From NCBI GenBank assembly GCA_017433725.1, contig JAFRGQ010000098.1, positions 1 through 64,000 of the forward strand: a DNA stretch of 64,000 nt, in the 5' to 3' direction. The position numbers and the translations under genes were made by a program. The stretch is from Lachnospiraceae bacterium. Lineage in GTDB: Bacteria > Bacillota > Clostridia > Lachnospirales > Lachnospiraceae. Below the pieces are notes generated by a model. It saw nothing but the letters and a program-made list of their open reading frames with translations, did no database searches and had not been told where the DNA came from. Shown here one piece after another: positions 1 through 7,267 of this stretch; the stretch's first letter is position 1, and every line of letters begins with the position of its first letter.

Positions 1-1
1 G

Positions 2-312
2 TTGACGGACATCTTGTCCTCAGCGTTGACGGAGAAGAATGAAAATTTCTGGTCGTGGCGGATGCTTAATTATCGTATGCTATAGATGAACGTGCGAAGA
101 AGCTTTACGTATGTACAGCCGATGCCAAAGACATCATCAGAGGCTGCATCAGAAATTTTGTGGCTTATATGGATGCATGGGCCAATTTTGACGTCGAGGA
201 GAATGGCGGCGCGAACCAGATCAACTATATGAGAGACTTTCTGGATCGCAAGGCTCTCATTGAATCTGCGGAGGATGAGATCAATCCGTATCTGATGGGT
301 CCGAAGATCTGA
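2..312 (+). pseudogene. 3' remnant of an unrecognised gene, frameshifted
   Basis: The window opens inside a degraded reading frame. Positions 2-82 read without a stop in one frame (including NFWSWRMLNYR). Coding-like sequence then continues in another frame from about 79 to the TGA at 310-312 (including AKKLYVCTADAKDII and ending NPYLMGPKI). Losing one base around 78-83 would explain the switch. The second part has coding-like composition and no stop for about 75 codons. I do not recognise the family. The 5' part lies outside the window, so it may be a pseudogene or a sequencing error in a live gene. A terminator follows at 371. Confidence 0.5.
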
Positions 313-370
313 TCTTTATCAGAATATTGCAACGGAGACGAGAACAAGGGAAAATCATCAAGTGAAGTAA

Positions 371-401
371 CAGCTGTTGCCGGGCAACAGCTGATTTTTT
401 T
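371..401 (+). terminator. Rho-independent terminator
   Basis: A perfect 10-bp stem (CAGCTGTTGC / GCAACAGCTG) with a 3-nt loop is followed by ATTTTTTTG. It closes the broken gene upstream and insulates the topoisomerase promoter at 495. Confidence 0.85.
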
Positions 402-494
402 GTGCCAAGGGAAACAAAGATTTTCTTTGACACAAAAACGCTCTGCTACGCTTTGATCTGCCATAGACTTCATTTTCTCATGACACAAAACATC

Positions 495-523
495 TTTACA
501 AACACGCGTTCGGATGCTATAAT
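495..523 (+). promoter_or_regulatory. Sigma-A promoter of the topoisomerase pair
   Basis: TTTACA (495-500), a 17-bp spacer and a perfect TATAAT (518-523). Transcription would start near 530, giving a very short leader that contains only the CAGGGGGT ribosome binding site before the ATG at 547. Confidence 0.75.
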
Positions 524-546
524 TCGAAACTCAGGGGGTACATAAA

Positions 547-2472
547 ATGGCGAAAAAAACCAACTATGATGAAAGCAGCATCCATGTTCTCGAAGGACTT
601 GAAGCGGTGAGGATGCGTCCCGGTATGTACATCGGAAGCACATCCAGAAAAGGCCTCAATCATCTTATCTATGAGATTGTTGACAATGCGGTCGATGAGC
701 ATCTTGCCGGGTCCTGTGACAGAATCGAGGTGACCCTCGAGGCGGACGGCTCCTGCACAGTATCTGACAACGGACGCGGCATCCCCGTAGGTATGCATGA
801 AAAAGGCGTTCCTGCTGAGCGGCTTGTCTATACGACACTTCATGCGGGCGGCAAGTTCGACAATGACGCGTATAAAACATCCGGCGGTCTGCACGGTGTC
901 GGATCTTCCGTCGTCAATGCGCTTTCTACTTATCTGGATGTTAAGGTCAAGCGCGACGGGGCGATTCATCATGATCATTATGTTCAGGGAAAACCGGATC
1001 TCGAACTGGTCAACGGGCTTCTCCCTATACTCGGCAGGACCAGAGAAACCGGGACCACGGTCAATTTCCTTCCGGATCCTGAAATATTTGAGGTGACAAG
1101 ATTCGCTGCAACGGAAGTGAAGTCGCGTCTTCATGAAACCGCGTATCTGAACCCCGGCCTTACGATTGTCTTCCGTGATAAGAGGAAGGATAAGGAAGAA
1201 GAGAAAACGTATCACGAACCGGACGGTATAGTAGGTTTTGTACGTGAGATGAACCGGAATTCCGAGTGTCTGACAGAGCCGATTTCCTTTAAAGGAAAAG
1301 ATGAAGGCATTCAGGTCGAAATCGCACTTCAATATGTTAATGAGTTTCATGAAAATGTGCAGGGATACTGTAACAATATTTTTAACGCGGACGGCGGTAC
1401 ACATCTGACCGGATTTAAGACTGCCTTCACCCAGGTAATGAACAGCTACGCGAGAGAGCTTGGGATCCTCAAGGAGAAGGACAGCAACTTTACCGGCGCC
1501 GATATTCGAAACGGAATGACGGCTGTAATCTCCATCAAGCATCCGAATCCCAGATTCGAAGGACAGACGAAGACGAAGCTGGACAACCCTGATGCGTCGA
1601 GAGTTGTTGCCAAGATCGTGGCCGAAGAAGCACCGCACTATTTCGACAGGAACCTTGACTCGCTCAAGGTTGTGCTCGGCTGCGCGGAAAAATCCGCAAA
1701 AATCCGTAAGACGGAAGAAAAGACAAAGACAAATCTTCTGTCTAAACAAAAGTTCTCCTTTGATACAAACGGCAAGCTGGCTAACTGTATCAGCAGAGAT
1801 GCTTCAAAGTGTGAGATATTTATCGTGGAGGGAGATTCTGCCGGGGGATCCGCCAAGACGGCACGTGACCGTACGTATCAGGCAATCCTACCGATTCGGG
1901 GCAAAATACTCAACGTCGAAAAAGCGAGTATCGATAAAGTCCTTGCCAATGCAGAAATAAAGACAATGATTACTTCTTTCGGATGCGGCTTTTCCGAGGG
2001 ATACGGCAATGATTTTGATATAAGCAAGTTAAAATATGACAAGATTATAATAATGGCCGATGCGGACGTGGATGGTGCACATATCGGAACACTGCTTCTT
2101 ACCCTGTTCTATCGCTATATGCCCGATCTGATTACCGAGGGGCATGTATATATTGCCATGCCGCCGCTCTACAAGGTCATGCCTTCAAAGGGAGAGGGCG
2201 AGTATCTTTATGATGATAAGGCTCTGGAACGCTACCGCAAAAAACATGCAGGCGAGAAGTTTACACTTCAGCGGTATAAAGGTCTCGGTGAGATGGACCC
2301 GGATCAGCTCTGGGAGACCACATTGAATCCCGATACAAGAATGTTGAGACGCATTGAAATCAGTGACCCGAGACTCTCCTCCGATATTACGGAGATTCTA
2401 ATGGGAACAGATGTTCCTCCGAGGCGGGAATTCATCTATGAGCACGCAACGGATGCAGAGCTTGACGTTTAA
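547..2472 (+). CDS. parE: Type IIA topoisomerase subunit B (ParE/GyrB family)
   Basis: ATPase subunit of a type II topoisomerase that passes one DNA duplex through another. The N-terminal GHKL ATPase shows EIVDNAVDE (catalytic Glu43, Mg-binding Asn47), DNGRGIP near 75 and GGLHGVG near 114. The TOPRIM domain has EGDSAGG (Glu428) and DADVDGAH (Asp505/507/509), which bind the metal that works with the subunit A tyrosine. At 641 residues it has the short Gram-positive form, without the large proteobacterial GyrB insertion. It is followed after 125 bp by its subunit A gene. There is no dnaA/recF context and the partner lacks a canonical internal GyrA box, so topoisomerase IV is favoured over gyrase, but sequence alone cannot settle this. 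Confidence 0.85.
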   Translation: MAKKTNYDESSIHVLEGLEAVRMRPGMYIGSTSRKGLNHLIYEIVDNAVDEHLAGSCDRIEVTLEADGSCTVSDNGRGIPVGMHEKGVPAERLVYTTLHAGGKFDNDAYKTSGGLHGVGSSVVNALSTYLDVKVKRDGAIHHDHYVQGKPDLELVNGLLPILGRTRETGTTVNFLPDPEIFEVTRFAATEVKSRLHETAYLNPGLTIVFRDKRKDKEEEKTYHEPDGIVGFVREMNRNSECLTEPISFKGKDEGIQVEIALQYVNEFHENVQGYCNNIFNADGGTHLTGFKTAFTQVMNSYARELGILKEKDSNFTGADIRNGMTAVISIKHPNPRFEGQTKTKLDNPDASRVVAKIVAEEAPHYFDRNLDSLKVVLGCAEKSAKIRKTEEKTKTNLLSKQKFSFDTNGKLANCISRDASKCEIFIVEGDSAGGSAKTARDRTYQAILPIRGKILNVEKASIDKVLANAEIKTMITSFGCGFSEGYGNDFDISKLKYDKIIIMADADVDGAHIGTLLLTLFYRYMPDLITEGHVYIAMPPLYKVMPSKGEGEYLYDDKALERYRKKHAGEKFTLQRYKGLGEMDPDQLWETTLNPDTRMLRRIEISDPRLSSDITEILMGTDVPPRREFIYEHATDAELDV

Positions 2473-2597
2473 GCAGGAGTCCCGTCTGCTCAGGACAACG
2501 GGATAAAGATGAAACCGACTTGAATTCATCCGGACGGCAAAGAACCGGAGAATTCATCATACATTAAATCAGGTTGCAGACAAGGAGGTCTTGATAT

Positions 2598-4880
2598 TTG
2601 GATAAATCAGCGAAAACGGGAGTGAAGGCCGATTCCGGCCGCGACAATTCGGATCGCATAATCCGCACGGACTACTCGGAACTGATGCAAAAGAATTACA
2701 TTGATTACGCCATGTCCGTTATTGTTTCGAGAGCACTTCCCGATGTCAGGGACGGCCTGAAACCGGTTCAGAGGCGAGTGCTTTATGACATGCATGAATT
2801 GGGTACAAGATTCGACAGGCCGTACAGGAAGTCTGCCCGTATCGTGGGGGATACGATGGGTAAATATCATCCGCACGGAGACACTTCCATCTACGAATCC
2901 CTTGTTGTGATGGCCCAGGATTTCAAAAAGAGCCAGGTGCTTGTCGACGGGCACGGTAATTTCGGATCCATCGAGGGTGACGGGGCAGCGGCTATGCGTT
3001 ATACGGAAGCCCGTCTGATGAAGATAACACAGGAAGTATTCCTTGCTGATCTCGATAAGGATGTCATAGATTTTGTGCCGAATTTTGATGAGACGGAGAA
3101 GGAACCTTCCGTACTGCCTGTACGCATTCCGAATATACTCGTGAACGGGTCGGACGGTATCGCGGTCGGTATGTCAACGTCGATACCGCCTCATAACCTC
3201 GGTGAGGTGATCGATGCTGCTGTTGCCTATATCCGCAATAATGATATTACGGATGAAGAATTGCTTTCCCGTCTTCATGGACCGGATTTTCCGACAGGCG
3301 GCATCATTGTCAATAAAGATGATCTGCCGAAGATTTATGCATCCGGAAACGGTAAGATAAGAATAAGAGGAAAGTCTGTTATCGAGAAAACCAGGGGAGG
3401 AAAACAGCAGATTGTAATCACGGAGATACCGTATACTATGATCGGCAGCGGGATCGGTAAGTTCCTGAATGATGTAGCGTCTCTCGCGGAGTCCAGGATG
3501 ATTACGGACATTACGGACATATCGAACCAGTCCTCCAAAGAAGGGATTCGAATTGTCATAGAGCTGAAGAAGGGCGCCGATCCCGAACAGATAAGAAATA
3601 TACTATATAAAAAGACAAAACTGGAGGACACGTTCGGAGTGAACATGCTGGTCGTCTCCGACGGACGACCCGAAACGATGTCCCTGCGGAATATTTTTGA
3701 AGCATTCACTGAGTTCCGATTTGAAATTGCGAACCGCAAGTACAGGAACCTTCTCACGAAAGACCTCGAAAAGAAGGAGATTGAGGAGGGACTTATTGAG
3801 GCATGCGACGTCATAGATCTGATCATAGAGATTCTGAGGGGATCGAAAGATCAGAGAATGGCAAAGGACTGCCTGATTTTCGGAAATACAGAAGGTATCC
3901 GTTTCAAAACGAAGAAAAGTCAGAAGATGGCCTCTCAGCTTCGCTTTACAGAGCGGCAGGCTCAGGCAATCCTCGATATGCGTCTCGTGAAATTGATTGG
4001 CCTCGAAGTGCAGGCTCTTATCAAACAGCACGAAGAGACTCTGGCGAGAATTGCAGAGTATCAGAGACTGCTCAGCGACTACGACGCCATGTCGGATGAT
4101 ATCATCGGCGAACTTCTGTCAATCAAAAAGGAATATGCACATCCGAGAAGAACCGTCATCGAGAATGCGGATGAAATTATCCTTGAGGAAAAGAAGGTGG
4201 TGGAGGAAGAAGTGGTATTTGCCATGGACCGCTTCGGATACGTGAAAACGCTTGATTTGTCCGTCTATGAAAAGAACAAAGAAGCTGCCGATGCCGACAG
4301 TACTTATATTTTCCGGGTCATGAACACGGATAAGATCTGCATTTTCACCGATACAGGAAAGATGCATACGGTAAAAGTTATTGAAATACCGCAAAAAAAG
4401 CTCAGGGATAAGGGCGTTCCGATTGATAATCTTAGCAATTTCAGCAATAAGTCTGAGGATATTATTTGGATCAGTCCGATTTCAGAAGTCAAGGAGAGCA
4501 GGATCTTTTTTGCAACAAGACAGGGAAATGTCAAGGTGACGGCAGGAAGTGAATTCGATACAGCCAACCGAACGGTCATGGCTACAAAGCTTCAGACGGA
4601 TGACAGCTTGCTTCTTGCGACACCTGCAGATTCTATGGAAACGGCAGTACTCATTTCGGATAGCGGATACAGCCTGAGATTCGCGCTTTCGGAGGTTTCC
4701 GAACTCAAAAAGGGAGCGCTTGGCGTTCGGGGCATCAAACTGACGGACGGCGACTTTGTGAAGAGCGCATATTTACTCGGAGGAGGCGGAGAGTTTTCAA
4801 TTGAGTACAACGGCAAGAAACTTTACTTGAATCGCCTGAAGATTGCCAAGCGAGGAGGTAAGGGTACAAAACGGAGCTGA
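2598..4880 (+). CDS. parC: Type IIA topoisomerase subunit A (ParC/GyrA family)
   Basis: DNA cleavage and rejoining subunit partnering the upstream ATPase. It starts at a TTG, 8 nt after AGGAGGT (2583-2589). The breakage-reunion domain shows SRALPDVRDGLKPVQRR, the quinolone-determining region around GKYHPHGDTSIYE, and the catalytic tyrosine Tyr135 in AAAMRYTEARL. A coiled coil follows near 430-500, then a beta-pinwheel C-terminal domain. The usual GyrA box in the first blade is absent, which points to ParC. However, the last residues read AKRGGKGTKRS, close to the GyrA-box consensus QRRGGKG but at the extreme C-terminus. Length 760 is normal for the family. Gyrase versus topoisomerase IV remains open. 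Confidence 0.85.
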   Translation: MDKSAKTGVKADSGRDNSDRIIRTDYSELMQKNYIDYAMSVIVSRALPDVRDGLKPVQRRVLYDMHELGTRFDRPYRKSARIVGDTMGKYHPHGDTSIYESLVVMAQDFKKSQVLVDGHGNFGSIEGDGAAAMRYTEARLMKITQEVFLADLDKDVIDFVPNFDETEKEPSVLPVRIPNILVNGSDGIAVGMSTSIPPHNLGEVIDAAVAYIRNNDITDEELLSRLHGPDFPTGGIIVNKDDLPKIYASGNGKIRIRGKSVIEKTRGGKQQIVITEIPYTMIGSGIGKFLNDVASLAESRMITDITDISNQSSKEGIRIVIELKKGADPEQIRNILYKKTKLEDTFGVNMLVVSDGRPETMSLRNIFEAFTEFRFEIANRKYRNLLTKDLEKKEIEEGLIEACDVIDLIIEILRGSKDQRMAKDCLIFGNTEGIRFKTKKSQKMASQLRFTERQAQAILDMRLVKLIGLEVQALIKQHEETLARIAEYQRLLSDYDAMSDDIIGELLSIKKEYAHPRRTVIENADEIILEEKKVVEEEVVFAMDRFGYVKTLDLSVYEKNKEAADADSTYIFRVMNTDKICIFTDTGKMHTVKVIEIPQKKLRDKGVPIDNLSNFSNKSEDIIWISPISEVKESRIFFATRQGNVKVTAGSEFDTANRTVMATKLQTDDSLLLATPADSMETAVLISDSGYSLRFALSEVSELKKGALGVRGIKLTDGDFVKSAYLLGGGGEFSIEYNGKKLYLNRLKIAKRGGKGTKRS

Positions 4881-4904
4881 CGTCAGAATTTACTGAAAAA
4901 GGAC

Positions 4905-4933
4905 TTGCAATTCATAATATGTGGTGATATAGT
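4905..4933 (+). promoter_or_regulatory. Promoter of the rimP-infB operon
   Basis: TTGCAA (4905-4910), 17-bp spacer, TATAGT (4928-4933). It lies just after parC and upstream of the rimP leader hairpin. The transcript would start near 4940. Confidence 0.6.
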
Positions 4934-4960
4934 TACTAAAGATGTCAGATGGTTAAGTAT

Positions 4961-4990
4961 TCAGGAGCGGGCTTTTGAGTCCGCTCCTGA
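4961..4990 (+). promoter_or_regulatory. rimP leader hairpin (possible attenuator)
   Basis: A perfect 10-bp stem (TCAGGAGCGG / CCGCTCCTGA) with a 10-nt loop sits between the operon promoter and the rimP start at 5023. The run after it (ATTTTG) is weak for a terminator. A partial terminator or an RNA structure controlling the operon is plausible. The rimP ribosome binding site lies 21 nt downstream and outside the stem. Confidence 0.55.
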
Positions 4991-5022
4991 ATTTTGCCGT
5001 AGTTCTATTCAGGAGACAAAAA

Positions 5023-5487
5023 GTGAGTAAAAAAGACGTAATAGAGGAAAAGGCATGGACCTTGCTTCAGCGGGTTGCCAATGAACTGGATCTCATACCG
5101 GTGGATGCTGAGTATGTGAAGACAGCCGGAGAATACAATCTTCTTATTTATGTCGATAAGGAAGGCGGTATCGGAATCGATGAGTGTGAAGCGTGCAGCC
5201 GCGCGATCGATCCGCTTCTCGATGAGGAGGATTTCATTCCTGATGCCTATACACTTATCGTCAGTTCGCCGGGACTCGGCCGTGTGTTGAAACGCCCGAG
5301 GGACTTCGAATTTGCAATGGGCAAAGAAGTGGAAGTTAAGCTGTATAAAGCGGTGGACGGTGAAAAGGAATTTTCCGGTATCTTAACAAGTGCTGACGGA
5401 AAAACGGTCAAAATTGAATCGGATGACAAGTCTTATGAATTTCAAAGAGCGGAGATATCACTGATTCGTCTCGCGTTCGACTTCTGA
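5023..5487 (+). CDS. rimP: Ribosome maturation factor RimP
   Basis: Small cytoplasmic protein needed for maturation of the 30S subunit, normally the first gene of the nusA-infB operon, as here. I place the start at the GTG at 5023, 7 nt after AGGAG (5011-5015), giving 154 residues. A longer frame running back to 4975 would start inside the leader hairpin. The N-terminal alpha/beta domain contains YVDKEGGIGIDECE and the family signature VSSPGLGRVLKRPRDF. A C-terminal SH3-like barrel follows (about residues 95-154). Promoter at 4905; nusA follows after 53 bp. Confidence 0.93.
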   Translation: MSKKDVIEEKAWTLLQRVANELDLIPVDAEYVKTAGEYNLLIYVDKEGGIGIDECEACSRAIDPLLDEEDFIPDAYTLIVSSPGLGRVLKRPRDFEFAMGKEVEVKLYKAVDGEKEFSGILTSADGKTVKIESDDKSYEFQRAEISLIRLAFDF

Positions 5488-5540
5488 GGATCTTGATTAA
5501 CGGGGTCTATGGGCCCTGACTATATGGAGGAAACTGAAAA

Positions 5541-6737
5541 ATGAATACCGAATTAAAAGAGGCAATGGAACTGCTTGAGAAAGAAAAGGGCATCAGTAAG
5601 GAATCGCTGATCGAGTCGATTGAGCTTTCTCTCATGCAGGCCTGCAAGACGAATTTCGGGAAAACAGAAAATATCAGCATACATGTTGATCCGGAGACAT
5701 GCGAGTTCTCCGTGACGGCTGAGAAGGAAGTCGTAGAGACTGAGGATGATATTGTTGACAAGACACAGCAGCTGACTGTGGCGGAAGCAAGAAAGACGGA
5801 TCCGACGGCGGAAGCCGGCGACATTATTACGATAGATATCAATTCAAAGAGTTTCGGAAGAATCGCCACTCAGAATGCGAAGAATGTTATCCTTCAGCGC
5901 ATTCGTGAGGAGGAGCGAAATGTGGTCTTCAATCAGTACAACAGCAAGATCAGACAGGTCGTTTCCGGTGTAGTTTCCAGACAGCAGGGGAAATCATTCA
6001 GTATAAATCTCGGCAAGGCTGATGCGCTTCTCAGTGAGAATGAGCAGGTCAAATCCGAAAAGATCGCTCCGACAGAGAGAATCAAAGTATATGTGCTGGA
6101 TGTAAAGAACAACTCAAAGGGACCGAAGATCCTGGTCTCAAGAACGCATCCGGAACTTGTCAAGAAACTGTTCGAGGAAGAAGTTACGGAGATCCGGGAG
6201 GGCATTGTTGAGATCAAAGGAATTTCCCGTGAGCCCGGCTCCAGAACCAAGATGGCTGTTTATTCCAATAACCCGGATGTCGACGCTGTCGGAGCATGTG
6301 TCGGTATGAACGGCAGCCGTGTTACAGCAGTTGTAAACGAGCTCAGAGGAGAGAAGATCGATATCATTGCCTGGGATGAGAACCCGGCTATTCTGATAGA
6401 GAATGCACTCAGTCCGGCTAAAGTCGTAACAGTCGAGGCGAACCCCGAAGAGCATGCGGCTAAAGTCATTGTTCCGGATACACAGCTCTCACTGGCTATC
6501 GGCAAGGAAGGACAGAATGCAAGACTGGCCGCTCGTCTTACCGGCTACAAGATCGACATTAAATCTGAAACACAGGCAAGGGCAGCCGGCGATTTTGATC
6601 ACATGTTCCAGGATGATTTTGATGAAAACGGTGAGTATTATGAAAAATCGGGAGAGATAAATGGCCGGGACCTTATCGAAGACATTGAAGAAGAAACCGC
6701 TACGGACCTGTCAGGGGTGCAGGACAGCGAAGAATAA
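5541..6737 (+). CDS. nusA: Transcription termination/antitermination factor NusA
   Basis: RNA polymerase-associated factor that modulates pausing, termination and antitermination. The start ATG follows GGAGGAAACTGAAAA. The N-terminal polymerase-binding domain (about 1-125) is followed by an S1 domain (about 130-200) and two KH domains, with VGACVGMNGSRV and LAIGKEGQNARLAARLTGYK marking KH1 and KH2. An acidic tail follows (DDFDENGEYYEKSGE). At 398 residues it is the short Firmicutes type without the acidic repeats of enterobacterial NusA. Its last 77 bp overlap the ylxR frame, suggesting translational coupling. Confidence 0.95.
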   Translation: MNTELKEAMELLEKEKGISKESLIESIELSLMQACKTNFGKTENISIHVDPETCEFSVTAEKEVVETEDDIVDKTQQLTVAEARKTDPTAEAGDIITIDINSKSFGRIATQNAKNVILQRIREEERNVVFNQYNSKIRQVVSGVVSRQQGKSFSINLGKADALLSENEQVKSEKIAPTERIKVYVLDVKNNSKGPKILVSRTHPELVKKLFEEEVTEIREGIVEIKGISREPGSRTKMAVYSNNPDVDAVGACVGMNGSRVTAVVNELRGEKIDIIAWDENPAILIENALSPAKVVTVEANPEEHAAKVIVPDTQLSLAIGKEGQNARLAARLTGYKIDIKSETQARAAGDFDHMFQDDFDENGEYYEKSGEINGRDLIEDIEEETATDLSGVQDSEE

Positions 6738-6954
6738 AAACGAATTGATGCGTGTCGTCAGAACGGCTGACGGAGAAGTCAGAGTCGATCCGACAGGAAA
6801 AGCCAACGGACGCGGGGCATATCTGTGCAGGGATCCGGAGTGTCTCAGAAAAGCATTGAAGGCACATTCCCTGAAGAGAGCACTGAAACTTGAACAGGAT
6901 ATTCCGCCGGAAATCGGTGAAAGACTGGAAAGGGAGATCACAGATGGACAATGA
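6661..6954 (+). CDS. ylxR: YlxR/RnpM family RNA-binding protein
   Basis: Small nucleic-acid-binding protein conserved between nusA and infB in Firmicutes; homologues have been described as RNase P modulators (RnpM). It has LRTCQGCRTAKNKNELMRVVR with the CxGC pair, then GRGAYLCRDPECLRKALK, the usual YlxR signature. The ATG at 6661 has GGAGAG (6651-6656) in front and gives 97 residues with a 13-residue N-terminal extension. A TTG at 6685 would give a more typical N-terminus but has no ribosome binding site. The frame overlaps nusA by 77 bp and the next gene by 11 bp. Confidence 0.88.
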   Translation: MAGTLSKTLKKKPLRTCQGCRTAKNKNELMRVVRTADGEVRVDPTGKANGRGAYLCRDPECLRKALKAHSLKRALKLEQDIPPEIGERLEREITDGQ

Positions 6955-7255
6955 GAAATACTGGACGTATCTGGGATTTGCCGCAAGAGCAGGAAAAGCG
7001 CCTTCAGGTGAGTTCCAGACGGAAAATGCCGTTAAGCAAAAGAAAGCCAGAGTAGTGATCCTGGCGAAAGATGCTTCAGAAAATACCAAGAAGCAGTTCA
7101 TAAATATGTGCAACAGAAGCGACATACCTTGTGTCGAACTGGCGGATAAAGAGACACTGGGGCATGCAATCGGAAAAGAATTCAGATCTTCCTGCGCTAT
7201 AATTGATAAAAGTCTTGCGGAGGCGTTTCTGAAAAGTTTGAGGGAAGACAGTTAA
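6944..7255 (+). CDS. ylxQ: L7Ae/L30e-family ribosomal-like protein (YlxQ)
   Basis: Small protein of the L7Ae/L30e/S12e/Gadd45 fold, probably a kink-turn RNA binder, encoded between ylxR and infB as in other Firmicutes. I start it at the ATG at 6944, preceded by GGAAAGGGAG, overlapping the ylxR stop by 11 bp (103 residues). The family pattern is visible: a GFAARAGKAPSGE start, then KKARVVILAKDASENTKKQF, where the Ala-Lys-Asp-Ala segment is the RNA-binding core. Exact cellular role unknown. Confidence 0.85.
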   Translation: MDNEKYWTYLGFAARAGKAPSGEFQTENAVKQKKARVVILAKDASENTKKQFINMCNRSDIPCVELADKETLGHAIGKEFRSSCAIIDKSLAEAFLKSLREDS

Positions 7256-7267
7256 AAGGAGATAGGA

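Noticed and set aside
517..1749. Long open frame antisense to the topoisomerase B gene
   Set aside because: It lies wholly over a strongly conserved gene, has no start signals and encodes no recognisable motif. Similar long antisense frames over prfC (24541-25902), glgA (32683-33948), the GH13-like gene (18450-19535) and gpmI (51003-52109) are rejected for the same reason.
4975..5022. rimP start upstream at 4975
   Set aside because: This lies inside the leader hairpin without a ribosome binding site. GTG at 5023 follows AGGAG at proper spacing.
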